A DNA stretch of 33,960 bases. Source: JAVZJR01 sp964435235. GTDB taxonomy: Archaea; Micrarchaeota; Micrarchaeia; Anstonellales; Bilamarchaeaceae. The notes below the pieces were generated by a model. It searched no databases, was not told the origin of the DNA, and saw only the letters and a program-made list of their open reading frames with translations. Every line of letters starts with the position of its first letter. Within the stretch, counting starts at the first letter, position 1. Shown in pieces: positions 23,065 through 30,687 of this stretch. A program made the translations under genes and the position numbers. The stretch is taken from the NCBI GenBank assembly GCA_964435235.1, contig CAYSXZ010000020.1, positions 1-33,960 on the forward strand, written 5' to 3'.

Positions 23065-23178
23065 GAGCGAAGCGAGCTGGGGGCATTGAACGATAAGTTC
23101 AATCCAACCACTGCGAGCGAAGCGAGCTGGGGGCATTGAACGATAAGTTCAATCCAACCACTGCGAGCGAAGCGAGCT
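23065..23178 (-). repeat. 50-nt tandem hairpin units abutting tRNA-Leu(CAG)
   Basis: Two exact 50-base units (one period from 23061 to 23110, the next to 23160) are followed by an 18-base partial copy. Towards the tRNA each unit reads GCAGTGG, TTGGA, a hairpin TTGAAC...GTTCAA, TGCCCCCAGC and TCGCTTCGCTC. GCAGTGG resembles the tRNA's GCAGGGG, and CCCCAGC partly pairs with it. The layout equals the unit before tRNA-Ser at 13197. Two identical copies point to recent duplication. It is not CRISPR: there are no variable spacers. Confidence 0.75.
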
Positions 23179-23215
23179 TACTTCTGCATCCTGTGTACGA
23201 TTATACAACAAAAAC

Positions 23216-23223
23216 TTTAAATA
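23216..23223 (+). promoter_or_regulatory. TATA box for the tfe gene
   Basis: TTTAAATA lies about 57 bases before the TTG start, so transcription would begin near 23245 and leave a leader of about 30 bases containing the AAGGTGA ribosome site. It is the only good TATA-like octamer in the 98 bases between the tRNA-linked repeats and the gene. Confidence 0.45.
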
Positions 23224-23276
23224 CTAGAAATGCCGTAATTTATATTGTCCCATATATCATGTAAAAAGGTGATTGT

Positions 23277-24005
23277 TTGGCTGCTAAAGTAAAAAAACCT
23301 AAGAAGAATATTCAAAAATCAAAGAAGGAAAAAAGGCCGGTACGCCCTAATAAGAAAAGGTCTACAAAGAATTCGACCAAATCGCAAAGACCGGCAGCCG
23401 CAGCAAAGAAGAAAAAAATCATAATAAGAAAAAATGAGGTTAAAGTCAAGACAAAGAAAAAGATAATGGAGAAAGAAGAAGAGCATGCAAAGAAAACAGT
23501 GCTCCTTTCTAAGGAAGACATGGAATTTATAAGCGAGATTCTTTCTAAGCCGCTTATAAGGCAGACGCTTGTTGACCTAGGCGGAGAGAATGCGATAGCA
23601 ATAGTAAAAAGTTTTGACAGGAATATGAGCGATGAGGAGTTATCAAAGAAACTAAAACTTAAAATAAGCGATGTGAGGGCAACGTTGAATAGATTGCATA
23701 GCGCGGGACTGGTTGTGTATGAGCGAGATAAGGATAGTGAAACAGGTTGGTATTCCTATAGCTGGTACCTCAACAAAGAGAGGATTGAGAAGTGGACTTT
23801 AGAGCAGCTTGGAAGGCTTGGAAATAATGGTCATGACGGCCGAGATTACTATTTTTGCCCAAGCTGTGGCGGAGCTACATTGTTCTCATTTGAAGACGCA
23901 TTAGAGAAAAATTTCCGCTGCGAAGTATGTAACGGCCAGCTCGAATTCATGGATGAAAAGAAAAAAGAGGAATTTGGATTAACAATGCAGATTAGAAAAA
24001 GGTAA
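23277..24005 (+). CDS. tfe: Transcription factor E (TFE alpha) with long basic N-terminal tail
   Basis: A 242-residue archaeal counterpart of TFIIE alpha, which helps RNA polymerase open promoters. A winged helix (about 77-150) is followed by a zinc ribbon with C194, C197, C215 and C218. Usual TFE is about 160-190 residues. Here residues 1-73 form an extra tail extremely rich in Lys and Arg, with short K-K-K runs. The start is TTG at 23277, after AAAGGTGA at good spacing. The next codons give the same tail, and the only later Met starts would cut into it (M64) without a ribosome site. The tail could bind DNA or polymerase, which is inference. Confidence 0.9.
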   Translation: MAAKVKKPKKNIQKSKKEKRPVRPNKKRSTKNSTKSQRPAAAAKKKKIIIRKNEVKVKTKKKIMEKEEEHAKKTVLLSKEDMEFISEILSKPLIRQTLVDLGGENAIAIVKSFDRNMSDEELSKKLKLKISDVRATLNRLHSAGLVVYERDKDSETGWYSYSWYLNKERIEKWTLEQLGRLGNNGHDGRDYYFCPSCGGATLFSFEDALEKNFRCEVCNGQLEFMDEKKKEEFGLTMQIRKR

Positions 24006-24010
24006 TCCGA

Positions 24011-24394
24011 TTGAAAATCCAAGAACTTAATGTTTATATAGTAGTTAGGAATGATGAGAGGGTTCTTGTCCTTAGAAGAAAGGATGGCTTTTGGGAATTC
24101 CCTGGCGGGGGGGTAGATTGGGGGGAAGACCCGGAGCAGGCAGCGAAAAGAGAACTAAGAGAAGAAACTAAAATAATACCAAATGCTCCCTTTTCACTTA
24201 TTGGAGTTACTTCTGCAGTTTATAAAAAAGGAGAAGATGACAAGCATTCGGTTTATCTTGTTTACGAAACAAGAACAGAAAAAACAGATGTCTTTCTGTC
24301 AGGCGAACATACTGAGTATAGATGGCTAAATAAGATGGAAGCTAGTTTTCTTAAATATGGACTGAACGCGGAACCGATAATACATATGATTTAG
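24011..24394 (+). CDS. Nudix hydrolase
   Basis: A 127-residue Nudix protein that would hydrolyse a nucleoside diphosphate linked to another moiety. The Nudix box is complete: G-G-V-D-W-G-E-D-P-E-Q-A-A-K-R-E-L-R-E-E-T (about 33-53), with the metal-binding R-E-L-R-E-E. The start is TTG at 24011, five bases after the tfe stop, with an AAGGT site inside the end of tfe. The two genes are thus co-transcribed and perhaps coupled. Substrate cannot be deduced; the compact size is typical of MutT/ADP-ribose pyrophosphatase relatives. Confidence 0.92.
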   Translation: MKIQELNVYIVVRNDERVLVLRRKDGFWEFPGGGVDWGEDPEQAAKRELREETKIIPNAPFSLIGVTSAVYKKGEDDKHSVYLVYETRTEKTDVFLSGEHTEYRWLNKMEASFLKYGLNAEPIIHMI

Positions 24395-24414
24395 CACACT
24401 TGCCTTTGGATGCG

Positions 24415-27018
24415 TTACACAGTTTTGAATTCCCCTACCATCTTTTCAAGTTCATCCATTGTAAGAAGCATGATAGAATTATTTTCAACCTCGAGCTTAA
24501 CAAGCAGTTGAGCCCTTGAGGGAGAATTAAGCAATGATACAAATTTTCCTTTTTTGATATCGTTTTTGAAAAGTATTATGGTAAGCCCTTTTTCTATTGT
24601 GGAAAGGGCCCTCTTGAAAAGAGCGGCAAGCACCTTGTCATCTGTTTCTGCTGCTTTTTCGTAGAAATGAAGAAACATTTGCTGTCCTGCTATTGTTATC
24701 TCGCTATCAGCAACGGTAGATTCTCCAAGCTGGGTAAACGGCACTGCATTATTAACACATATGTCCCTAAGCCTTCTCAGCATAGCGAGATATGTCATGC
24801 TTCTTCCTGCCTGCTGCTCCCATACTGCCGGACCGTAGTATCCGAGAGCCTTCAACACCTTTCCTTTTTTGATAAGTGCGTCAAGAAGATATTCAACATT
24901 ATAATCAGTAATATAGATAGGCTTTCCTTGATAGAATATATCTTTGAAACCGTTCTTTACTTCTGCGAGTGTAAGCGGGGTGAAGCGCCAATGGTAATCT
25001 TCATTTACCCTGCCAAAAATGGCGAGAATGACATCTGGCGAAATTGGTATTTTCGTTCGCGCTATCGGTGGGAAGTCTGGGATATCAATCGAATAAACTA
25101 CTTCTTCTCTTCTTGCGAATACCACGCCGAGCCCTGCTATAATGGAAGAGACTATTATTGCTGCTAAGAAGACCGGATTTGTAAAAATCGGTGGGAGAGG
25201 GCGAGCGATGCGCACCGGCACATTCTCTCTCAATTCTCCTATAATGAATGTGAATGTGTGGTCTCCAGGGGGTAATCCGTCGCTGCCAACATACTTGCTA
25301 AGGTCGACATTTACACCTCCGCGCACGTTGTTGAATTCGTAGCTTCCATATTTTCCGTCGTCAACAACGACCTTCACTGAACTCAATTCAATAGGCTGCC
25401 CCTCCCTTTCCAGTCTAAAGATGTATGTCGATGGCGCATTTTGAAGCGCTCCTACATAGATTATATCCAGAGTAACGACGCGAAGATAAGATTTCGCATA
25501 GCTCTTCCCCAAATCATCCAAAAGTGATACTGTATATTCTCCCTTTCCAAGGGAGAGAAGAACATCCATCGAAAAGGATGCTTGGGTGGAAACGCGTCCT
25601 TGAGGAAAGTTTGCCACTTCAGCGTTTTTGACGTCAGTTATTGTAAGATACATATTCGGCTGGGCCGGTGTTGGTTCATTAAACCTGGCGAGCATCCTGA
25701 CCTTATCATTGGTTATAGTTGATGAAACCGCGACAACACCACCACTAATATAAAGGTCGCCTCGCGCTGCCTTTTTTGCTTTTATTATCTTTATATCTTC
25801 TACAGTGAGATTTGGGTCAAATGATGAGTTTGCATTAAAATAGACCTTCACCGATCTATCTTCGGCACCGCTGAACGGATTCGAATAGAAGTACAACGTT
25901 CCGCTCTTACTCATGTTTCCCATAAGGAGATAAACTACTGGCGGGCCGTCCGATACCGCCCACGGATTTTCTATTATTATTCGCGCAATATCCTCTGCCG
26001 CATCCCTCGGCTCCCTTCTCCACCCTCCATCAAGAGTTTGAGGAACAAATACAAACGCCCCATCTCCTTTTTTTATTATGCTGACAGAACCATACGCCAT
26101 TGTTGCTGCCCATTTTCCTCTAGAGGTTACCTTGTATAGCGGTTGGTAGAGGGAAAAATTCTGCGCGGATACTGGAGGGGATCTCTCGTCAAAATCGAAT
26201 GGAATGTTTTGTTTTATATAATCAGGAGTAGGGCCTGGGGTAGAATCATCGAGCATCGTATCGAATGTTTGGCCTATATAGATAATGACGATGCCCCTGT
26301 CTGCAAGGTTATCTGGGGTAATTGTACTATTCACACCAAGCAGTTCTTTTGGTACAACCCCGCTCGGCACAAGAACGATTGCTCCTTCTGGAAGGGTTTC
26401 GAGCTGACTGATTGATATATCACTTATTAGAATGTTTTTCTTTGAAAGTTTATTTCTGAGATACCTCATAAAATCTGAATAGGTTTCTGCTTGCACCCTT
26501 CTGCTGTCAAGAACGAACACTTGAGACGGCAGACTACCCTTGTATGTCTCGATTGAAATTGTATAATTATCTATGTTTTTTGTTTCATACGAGAGGAGAA
26601 CAGATGCCACATAGGTATTTGTTCCAACATCTCCTGCAGTCAGAATGGAGCTACCTATCAGAGATTCGGATATCTGCGGTTTGTCGACAATTGGCGCTCT
26701 AAGTTCCGGTAATTGACTCTGTAATTTAGCAGCTTCTATGGTGAGATAAACCCACGTCCCTCCAATAATTAGAAGGGCGATAAAAACCGCAACTACCGCG
26801 AGCGATGTATTAAACGATGGTTTCTTTTCTTCCGAAGGCATCCTAATTGATTTCTTTTTCTCCTCCTTCTTTGGTACAAAAAATTTTTGAAGCGATTCTC
26901 GGATTATCTCTATTGGCTCCTTTTTTCTTACCTTATAATGCCGCTCGTTTATATACCTCCTCTTCACTTCGAATTTGTAGATCTTTTTTTGTATTCTTAC
27001 TTTTTTCAATTCGGGCAT
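24415..27018 (-). CDS. Large two-TM membrane protein of VirB4-like operon
   Basis: An 867-residue protein. The first ~70 residues are basic and cytoplasmic. One membrane helix lies at about 72-94, and a large outer region runs from about 95 to 609 with alternating beta-rich segments (the latter part Ig-like in pattern). A second membrane helix is at about 610-632 and a cytoplasmic domain of about 230 mostly helical residues follows. I recognise no family. It is the last gene of the operon with the split VirB4-like ATPase, 12 bases after the coiled-coil winged-helix gene. It could form the envelope-spanning or adhesive part of that machine, which is an inference from context. Confidence 0.8.
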   Translation of the reverse strand: MPELKKVRIQKKIYKFEVKRRYINERHYKVRKKEPIEIIRESLQKFFVPKKEEKKKSIRMPSEEKKPSFNTSLAVVAVFIALLIIGGTWVYLTIEAAKLQSQLPELRAPIVDKPQISESLIGSSILTAGDVGTNTYVASVLLSYETKNIDNYTISIETYKGSLPSQVFVLDSRRVQAETYSDFMRYLRNKLSKKNILISDISISQLETLPEGAIVLVPSGVVPKELLGVNSTITPDNLADRGIVIIYIGQTFDTMLDDSTPGPTPDYIKQNIPFDFDERSPPVSAQNFSLYQPLYKVTSRGKWAATMAYGSVSIIKKGDGAFVFVPQTLDGGWRREPRDAAEDIARIIIENPWAVSDGPPVVYLLMGNMSKSGTLYFYSNPFSGAEDRSVKVYFNANSSFDPNLTVEDIKIIKAKKAARGDLYISGGVVAVSSTITNDKVRMLARFNEPTPAQPNMYLTITDVKNAEVANFPQGRVSTQASFSMDVLLSLGKGEYTVSLLDDLGKSYAKSYLRVVTLDIIYVGALQNAPSTYIFRLEREGQPIELSSVKVVVDDGKYGSYEFNNVRGGVNVDLSKYVGSDGLPPGDHTFTFIIGELRENVPVRIARPLPPIFTNPVFLAAIIVSSIIAGLGVVFARREEVVYSIDIPDFPPIARTKIPISPDVILAIFGRVNEDYHWRFTPLTLAEVKNGFKDIFYQGKPIYITDYNVEYLLDALIKKGKVLKALGYYGPAVWEQQAGRSMTYLAMLRRLRDICVNNAVPFTQLGESTVADSEITIAGQQMFLHFYEKAAETDDKVLAALFKRALSTIEKGLTIILFKNDIKKGKFVSLLNSPSRAQLLVKLEVENNSIMLLTMDELEKMVGEFKTV

Positions 27019-27030
27019 GCAACATCCCTA

Positions 27031-27789
27031 CTAACTAACTACTTCCAAGTAACCATCGCTAACGAGCTTATTGAGCATCTCTTCTATTTTTGTCTCGCTG
27101 ACCTTATAGATTTTTGAGAATTCGGAGATGTTTATCGTGCCGTTGTGCTCTATTATCCATTCCTGCAGTTTTGCTTTTAGGGTTTCGTCAGAGAGCGTTT
27201 CCAGTTGTGAAAGCCTTAATTTCAGTTCGTCGTTTTCCGCTTTCAATTCATAGTTTTGATTGGTAAGTGCTTCAACCTGATCACTAAGTCTCTCTGTTTT
27301 TTTCCTTAAATCTATCTCCTCTTTTTTAAGAGAGTCATAGGCTGTATAGAGTTTAGAGTATTCCATGGTCACAGAATCTGTTAGTTCCTTTATAGCATCA
27401 TCCAGAACCTGGTAAAGGATTTTGTTCTCTACCGCATACTCCTTTTCAATCACGCTTAGGATGTTTAGGAGATAATGTATGACATCTATTCTTCTTTTTC
27501 TTGGGCTTATTTCGGGTGGTATTGAATAGAGTACTTCTATTTCATCTTTTTTTATTTTAATAACTGAGAAGAGATATGGATTCTTGTTTATATCCCTGCT
27601 CTCTACATACACAACATTTACGGCTTCCTTTTCAGGAGCAATTTCAAGGAAAGAAATCGTTCTTAAAAGTTCAGCTATATCCTTGAAACTACCTGTCAAT
27701 TCTCCTTTTATCTTGAAACCATCAACTGTTGGTTCTCTCCCTATTGTTTGTGTTGTCTTTTTTTCTTCTTTATCTGATGGTAAAGGCAT
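27031..27789 (-). CDS. Coiled-coil protein with C-terminal winged-helix-like domain
   Basis: 252 residues from the ATG at 27789, which follows GGGTGAT; a longer frame to 27948 is unlikely. An alpha/beta N-terminal domain (about 25-100) is followed by a helical part and a strong coiled coil (about 145-200). A small C-terminal domain follows (about 205-252; I-S-E-F-S-K-I-Y-K-V-S-E-T-K-I-E-E-M-L-N-K-L-V) with a winged-helix look. No membrane segment. It lies five bases downstream of the zinc-ribbon/TM gene. It may be a cytoplasmic adaptor of the secretion-like complex or a regulator; neither is proven. Confidence 0.75.
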   Translation of the reverse strand: MPLPSDKEEKKTTQTIGREPTVDGFKIKGELTGSFKDIAELLRTISFLEIAPEKEAVNVVYVESRDINKNPYLFSVIKIKKDEIEVLYSIPPEISPRKRRIDVIHYLLNILSVIEKEYAVENKILYQVLDDAIKELTDSVTMEYSKLYTAYDSLKKEEIDLRKKTERLSDQVEALTNQNYELKAENDELKLRLSQLETLSDETLKAKLQEWIIEHNGTINISEFSKIYKVSETKIEEMLNKLVSDGYLEVVS

Positions 27790-27794
27790 AAATA

Positions 27795-28217
27795 TCACCC
27801 TGTCCTTTTCTTCTTCGTTTTTTCTTTTTCCTGCTGTTCCTGCTGGATGAGCTCCGCTTCTGTGCTTTCTACATTGGGCACATATTTGAATACCAGAGAT
27901 AAGAAAACTAGAAGAATAATCAGTACTATCGTAGAAACAATCGCCCACAGTTCAATCCTGCCAGAAATTGCGATTGAAACTAGTAGGATAAGCAACAGTA
28001 TGGATGTTAGTATTGCAGATATAACCATGGATTTTTCAAAATCTTTTCTCTTTTCAAGATGTTTCTTTAGATGGTCCTCGCAGACATAGAGCTCGTTTTC
28101 CTTTGCAATTCCAAGTCTTCTCTTCACCCAGCGGAGCGTGCCTATTATATTGTCTTCCTTCACTCGCACTGCACGCTTTCCAACGACCTCTTGTTGGCAT
28201 TCTATACATACCTTCAT
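27795..28217 (-). CDS. Small zinc-ribbon protein with two membrane helices
   Basis: A 140-residue protein. C4 and C7 (C-I-E-C) and C46 with H49 (Y-V-C-E-D-H) could bind one zinc. They lie before two adjacent hydrophobic segments at about 64-84 and 90-110, and a Glu/Gln/Lys-rich tail follows. The ATG at 28217 is next to the VirB4-like stop with a GAGG site. Its two-TM size recalls the small inner-membrane components found beside VirB4 ATPases, but I find no sequence signature for VirB2 or VirB3, so this is only an analogy. Confidence 0.75.
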   Translation of the reverse strand: MKVCIECQQEVVGKRAVRVKEDNIIGTLRWVKRRLGIAKENELYVCEDHLKKHLEKRKDFEKSMVISAILTSILLLILLVSIAISGRIELWAIVSTIVLIILLVFLSLVFKYVPNVESTEAELIQQEQQEKEKTKKKRTG

Positions 28218-28218
28218 T

Positions 28219-29802
28219 CTATTCCTCCATTACAACCTGACTTATCATCCCAGCAGTGCTTCCGCTCTTCTTCAGGTCTGCTTTACCGAATATGTTTATT
28301 ATTGTTGTGTCATCAACCCCAGCATCTTTTAGGAAATCGCTTATATTTCTTCTCGCTACTCCAGAACGCTCCAGAAGAATAACGAATGAGATAACATCCA
28401 TGTGTCTGTTTCCTTTTTCAAACATCTTTGTTATCGTTTCTACCTTATCGTCCGAAAGCCCATACTGCCTTAGTTTTCTCCTGAAATCCTCTCTCAAAAA
28501 TGATACACTCCTAGCCACGGAAACATCCCTCCTTTGTTTTTCTGTTAGCACGCTAAGAAGGTCGAGGAAGAATTCTTTACTCGGTTCCTCCCCCTCCACC
28601 TTTTCTATAAGAAAGGTTTGAGGATACGGTGTTGAAAGGGTTAAAGCGAGGTTTACTGCACACTGCCCGACGCTCAGCCTGCTTATCTCGTCCCTCATAA
28701 ACTGACTGAAGTTCAGCGAGCCTTGGAGATAGTCTAAGAATCGTTCGAACTTTATTTTAAAAATGAATGTCGTGCCTGCATTTGAGAATATTGTCTCGCT
28801 TATATCTGTCGGATTTTGAGATGCTATTATCATACCGAAATTGTATTTTCTTCCCTCACGGACAATCATTACAGCATCGCTGTTATCCTCTTTTGCTATC
28901 TTCCATGCCTCATCCAATACTATGAATAGTCTTACCCCTTTTACCTCTGCATATCCAGTAAGGCGCATCTTTTCCTTTATGAATTGAAGGATGGTTAGCG
29001 CTGCAAGGGCTCTGAACCTTTCATCTGGCAATCCAGAAAGATCAAGGTCTACAATGCCAGAAGTGATTAGGGCTTCGAGCTTTATTGTACTTTGCTGGGC
29101 AAAGTAGTCCTCGCCAGATTTTGTAAACTGCTTAAGCCTGTATATTGCATTCTCAAGCTCTGCAGGAAATTCGTATGTTCCTGTTGCGGCCTGTTCCTCC
29201 AATATTCTAACCACGTCTTTTAAAGTCGGCGGTTGGAGTGATCTCCCAAGTTCATCCTTCTGTTCCCTTGCATCCATTCTAAACTTTGCCTCAAGATATG
29301 CCTTTTCTATCGCCTGCTCCGTAAGCCTTCTTTGCTCCGGATAGTTGTCTATATCTGTAAGAAGGGCAAGCGTTCTCATTATCTGCTTTATCCTATCATA
29401 AGGCTTCATACCTCCAAGGTCAAGAAGGTTCAGGTAGGAACCCTTTCCAAGAGCAAGGACCTTTCCATTTGCTTCCTTTACCCAGTCCTTGTATTCCCCT
29501 GCCCAATCTATGATAAGTGCATTAGAGTTCCAAACATAGGATGCTCTGAGAAGAAAGGTTTTCACAAAGTAGCTCTTACCAGATCCAGATATACCTACCA
29601 CTGCTATATGGGGGTTTGCAACATTCTGGTAGGTCCAGTAAAATGGTGCACCGAATATCCTTGTTCGCCCGACATAGATGGAGTCCAGCGGATTTGAGAA
29701 TAAGACCTCCAATGGTGGTTCTGGGGGATGAACAAGTATGTTTCTTCTTGAAATTTCTCTATTTGAGACCTTAGAAAGGATGACCCTTCCCCCTAGCACC
29801 AT
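28219..29802 (-). CDS. VirB4-like ATPase motor domain (type IV secretion / HerA superfamily)
   Basis: A 527-residue ATPase. Walker A is G-I-S-G-S-G-K-S (70-77), Walker B is F-I-V-L-D-E-A-W (293-300), and the following I-I-A-S-Q-N-P-T-D (about 326-334) is the sensor motif of the VirB4/TraC/HerA group. The C-terminal domain is helical and may bind partners. Such motors power DNA or protein transfer across membranes. The ATG at 29802 overlaps the upstream stop by one base. The N-terminal VirB4 domain is largely absent here and appears to be supplied by the upstream protein, so the enzyme is split. The gene could act in DNA exchange like the archaeal Ced system; that role is inference. Confidence 0.9.
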   Translation of the reverse strand: MVLGGRVILSKVSNREISRRNILVHPPEPPLEVLFSNPLDSIYVGRTRIFGAPFYWTYQNVANPHIAVVGISGSGKSYFVKTFLLRASYVWNSNALIIDWAGEYKDWVKEANGKVLALGKGSYLNLLDLGGMKPYDRIKQIMRTLALLTDIDNYPEQRRLTEQAIEKAYLEAKFRMDAREQKDELGRSLQPPTLKDVVRILEEQAATGTYEFPAELENAIYRLKQFTKSGEDYFAQQSTIKLEALITSGIVDLDLSGLPDERFRALAALTILQFIKEKMRLTGYAEVKGVRLFIVLDEAWKIAKEDNSDAVMIVREGRKYNFGMIIASQNPTDISETIFSNAGTTFIFKIKFERFLDYLQGSLNFSQFMRDEISRLSVGQCAVNLALTLSTPYPQTFLIEKVEGEEPSKEFFLDLLSVLTEKQRRDVSVARSVSFLREDFRRKLRQYGLSDDKVETITKMFEKGNRHMDVISFVILLERSGVARRNISDFLKDAGVDDTTIINIFGKADLKKSGSTAGMISQVVMEE

Positions 29803-30626
29803 CAGATCACACTCTCCTCGAGCTCCTGCGGGGTTGTTGGGAAGAACCTCTCCCATTCAAAACATTTCAACATCTCATCTCCTGTAAGCTGAACGACATC
29901 AACATTTAATGCATTTGCAAGAACTGTTCTAAGCTCGCTTGCCTGCGCGCGCACCGCTGCTAGTGCAGCCTCTTTGCTCAATCCAGTCGCAGTCGTCATC
30001 GCGTATGCTATAACCCCCATTGGTTTTACTCCTTTTATGAGTTTGGCAAGTTGGGCGTCCCAATGTGCAACATCCCTTTCATATCTATCTATCTTTAGCG
30101 CGTCTGGTTCTGGCTTTTCTCTTTCTCTTTGGAGACGAAGCTGTGCCTCAGCCCTCTTTGTTTCTATCATCTTTCTTTTCTCCCCGACATCCTCTACATA
30201 GAGCATGTAGGATATTTTTGTAACATACTTAAGATTCGAGATTGCTCTTTCAAAATATTTGCTATAATTTATATTTTCTTCGAGAGATTTTTCTGTGGCT
30301 GATTCAAAAATCTTAAGACCTAAGAAGGAAGAGGCATAGAATACACCATTTACATTCTTTACTATACAATCTTGCTCTGGAGGTATTTCATAGCCTTCTG
30401 TTGTTACCATTACTATTTTTGCTCTTTGCGTGAAAAGTGGAATAATAAGATAACCGTATTTCCATAAAAGAATCCCGCCGAAGGCACCTAGCCCGGCAAG
30501 AAAACCGCCTAAAAGCGCTGCGCTGCTCCATGCAGTGCTCGCTCCGAGCAATGCAAATATGACACCAAGAACCCCGATCCCTAAAGAACCGTAGATATAT
30601 CTTTTTGCACCAATTGTATCTACCAT
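29802..30626 (-). CDS. Membrane-anchored VirB4 N-domain-like protein
   Basis: A 274-residue protein. Two membrane helices at about 14-34 and 36-60 are followed by a soluble region (about 75-274) containing a long charged helix. The region around A-L-N-V-D-V-V-Q-L-T-G-D-E-M-L-K-C-F near 243-260 resembles the end of VirB4 N-terminal domains. The layout, VirB3-like TM pair plus VirB4-N, supports a split VirB4. It heads the operon; its stop shares one base with the motor gene's start. An AT-rich TTTTTAATATATA lies about 50 bases upstream. The similarity is pattern-level, so the assignment is moderate. Confidence 0.7.
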   Translation of the reverse strand: MVDTIGAKRYIYGSLGIGVLGVIFALLGASTAWSSAALLGGFLAGLGAFGGILLWKYGYLIIPLFTQRAKIVMVTTEGYEIPPEQDCIVKNVNGVFYASSFLGLKIFESATEKSLEENINYSKYFERAISNLKYVTKISYMLYVEDVGEKRKMIETKRAEAQLRLQREREKPEPDALKIDRYERDVAHWDAQLAKLIKGVKPMGVIAYAMTTATGLSKEAALAAVRAQASELRTVLANALNVDVVQLTGDEMLKCFEWERFFPTTPQELEESVI

Positions 30627-30687
30627 TCTCTCACGCGTCTATTTTATTTTATTTGCATATGCTATGCTATATATTAAAAATCTACCT

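Noticed and set aside
23061..23178. Possible CRISPR array (tandem 50-nt units)
   Set aside because: The units are directly tandem and identical throughout, without variable spacers, and they abut a tRNA. No cas genes are in the window.
27790..27948. Longer start for the coiled-coil winged-helix protein
   Set aside because: The extension lies within the zinc-ribbon/TM gene and has no ribosome site, whereas ATG 27789 follows GGGTGAT.
24415..30626. Interpreting the VirB4-like operon as an integrated conjugative plasmid
   Set aside because: No integrase, relaxase, replication gene or attachment-site duplication is visible around it, and its codon and base composition look like the neighbouring core genes.
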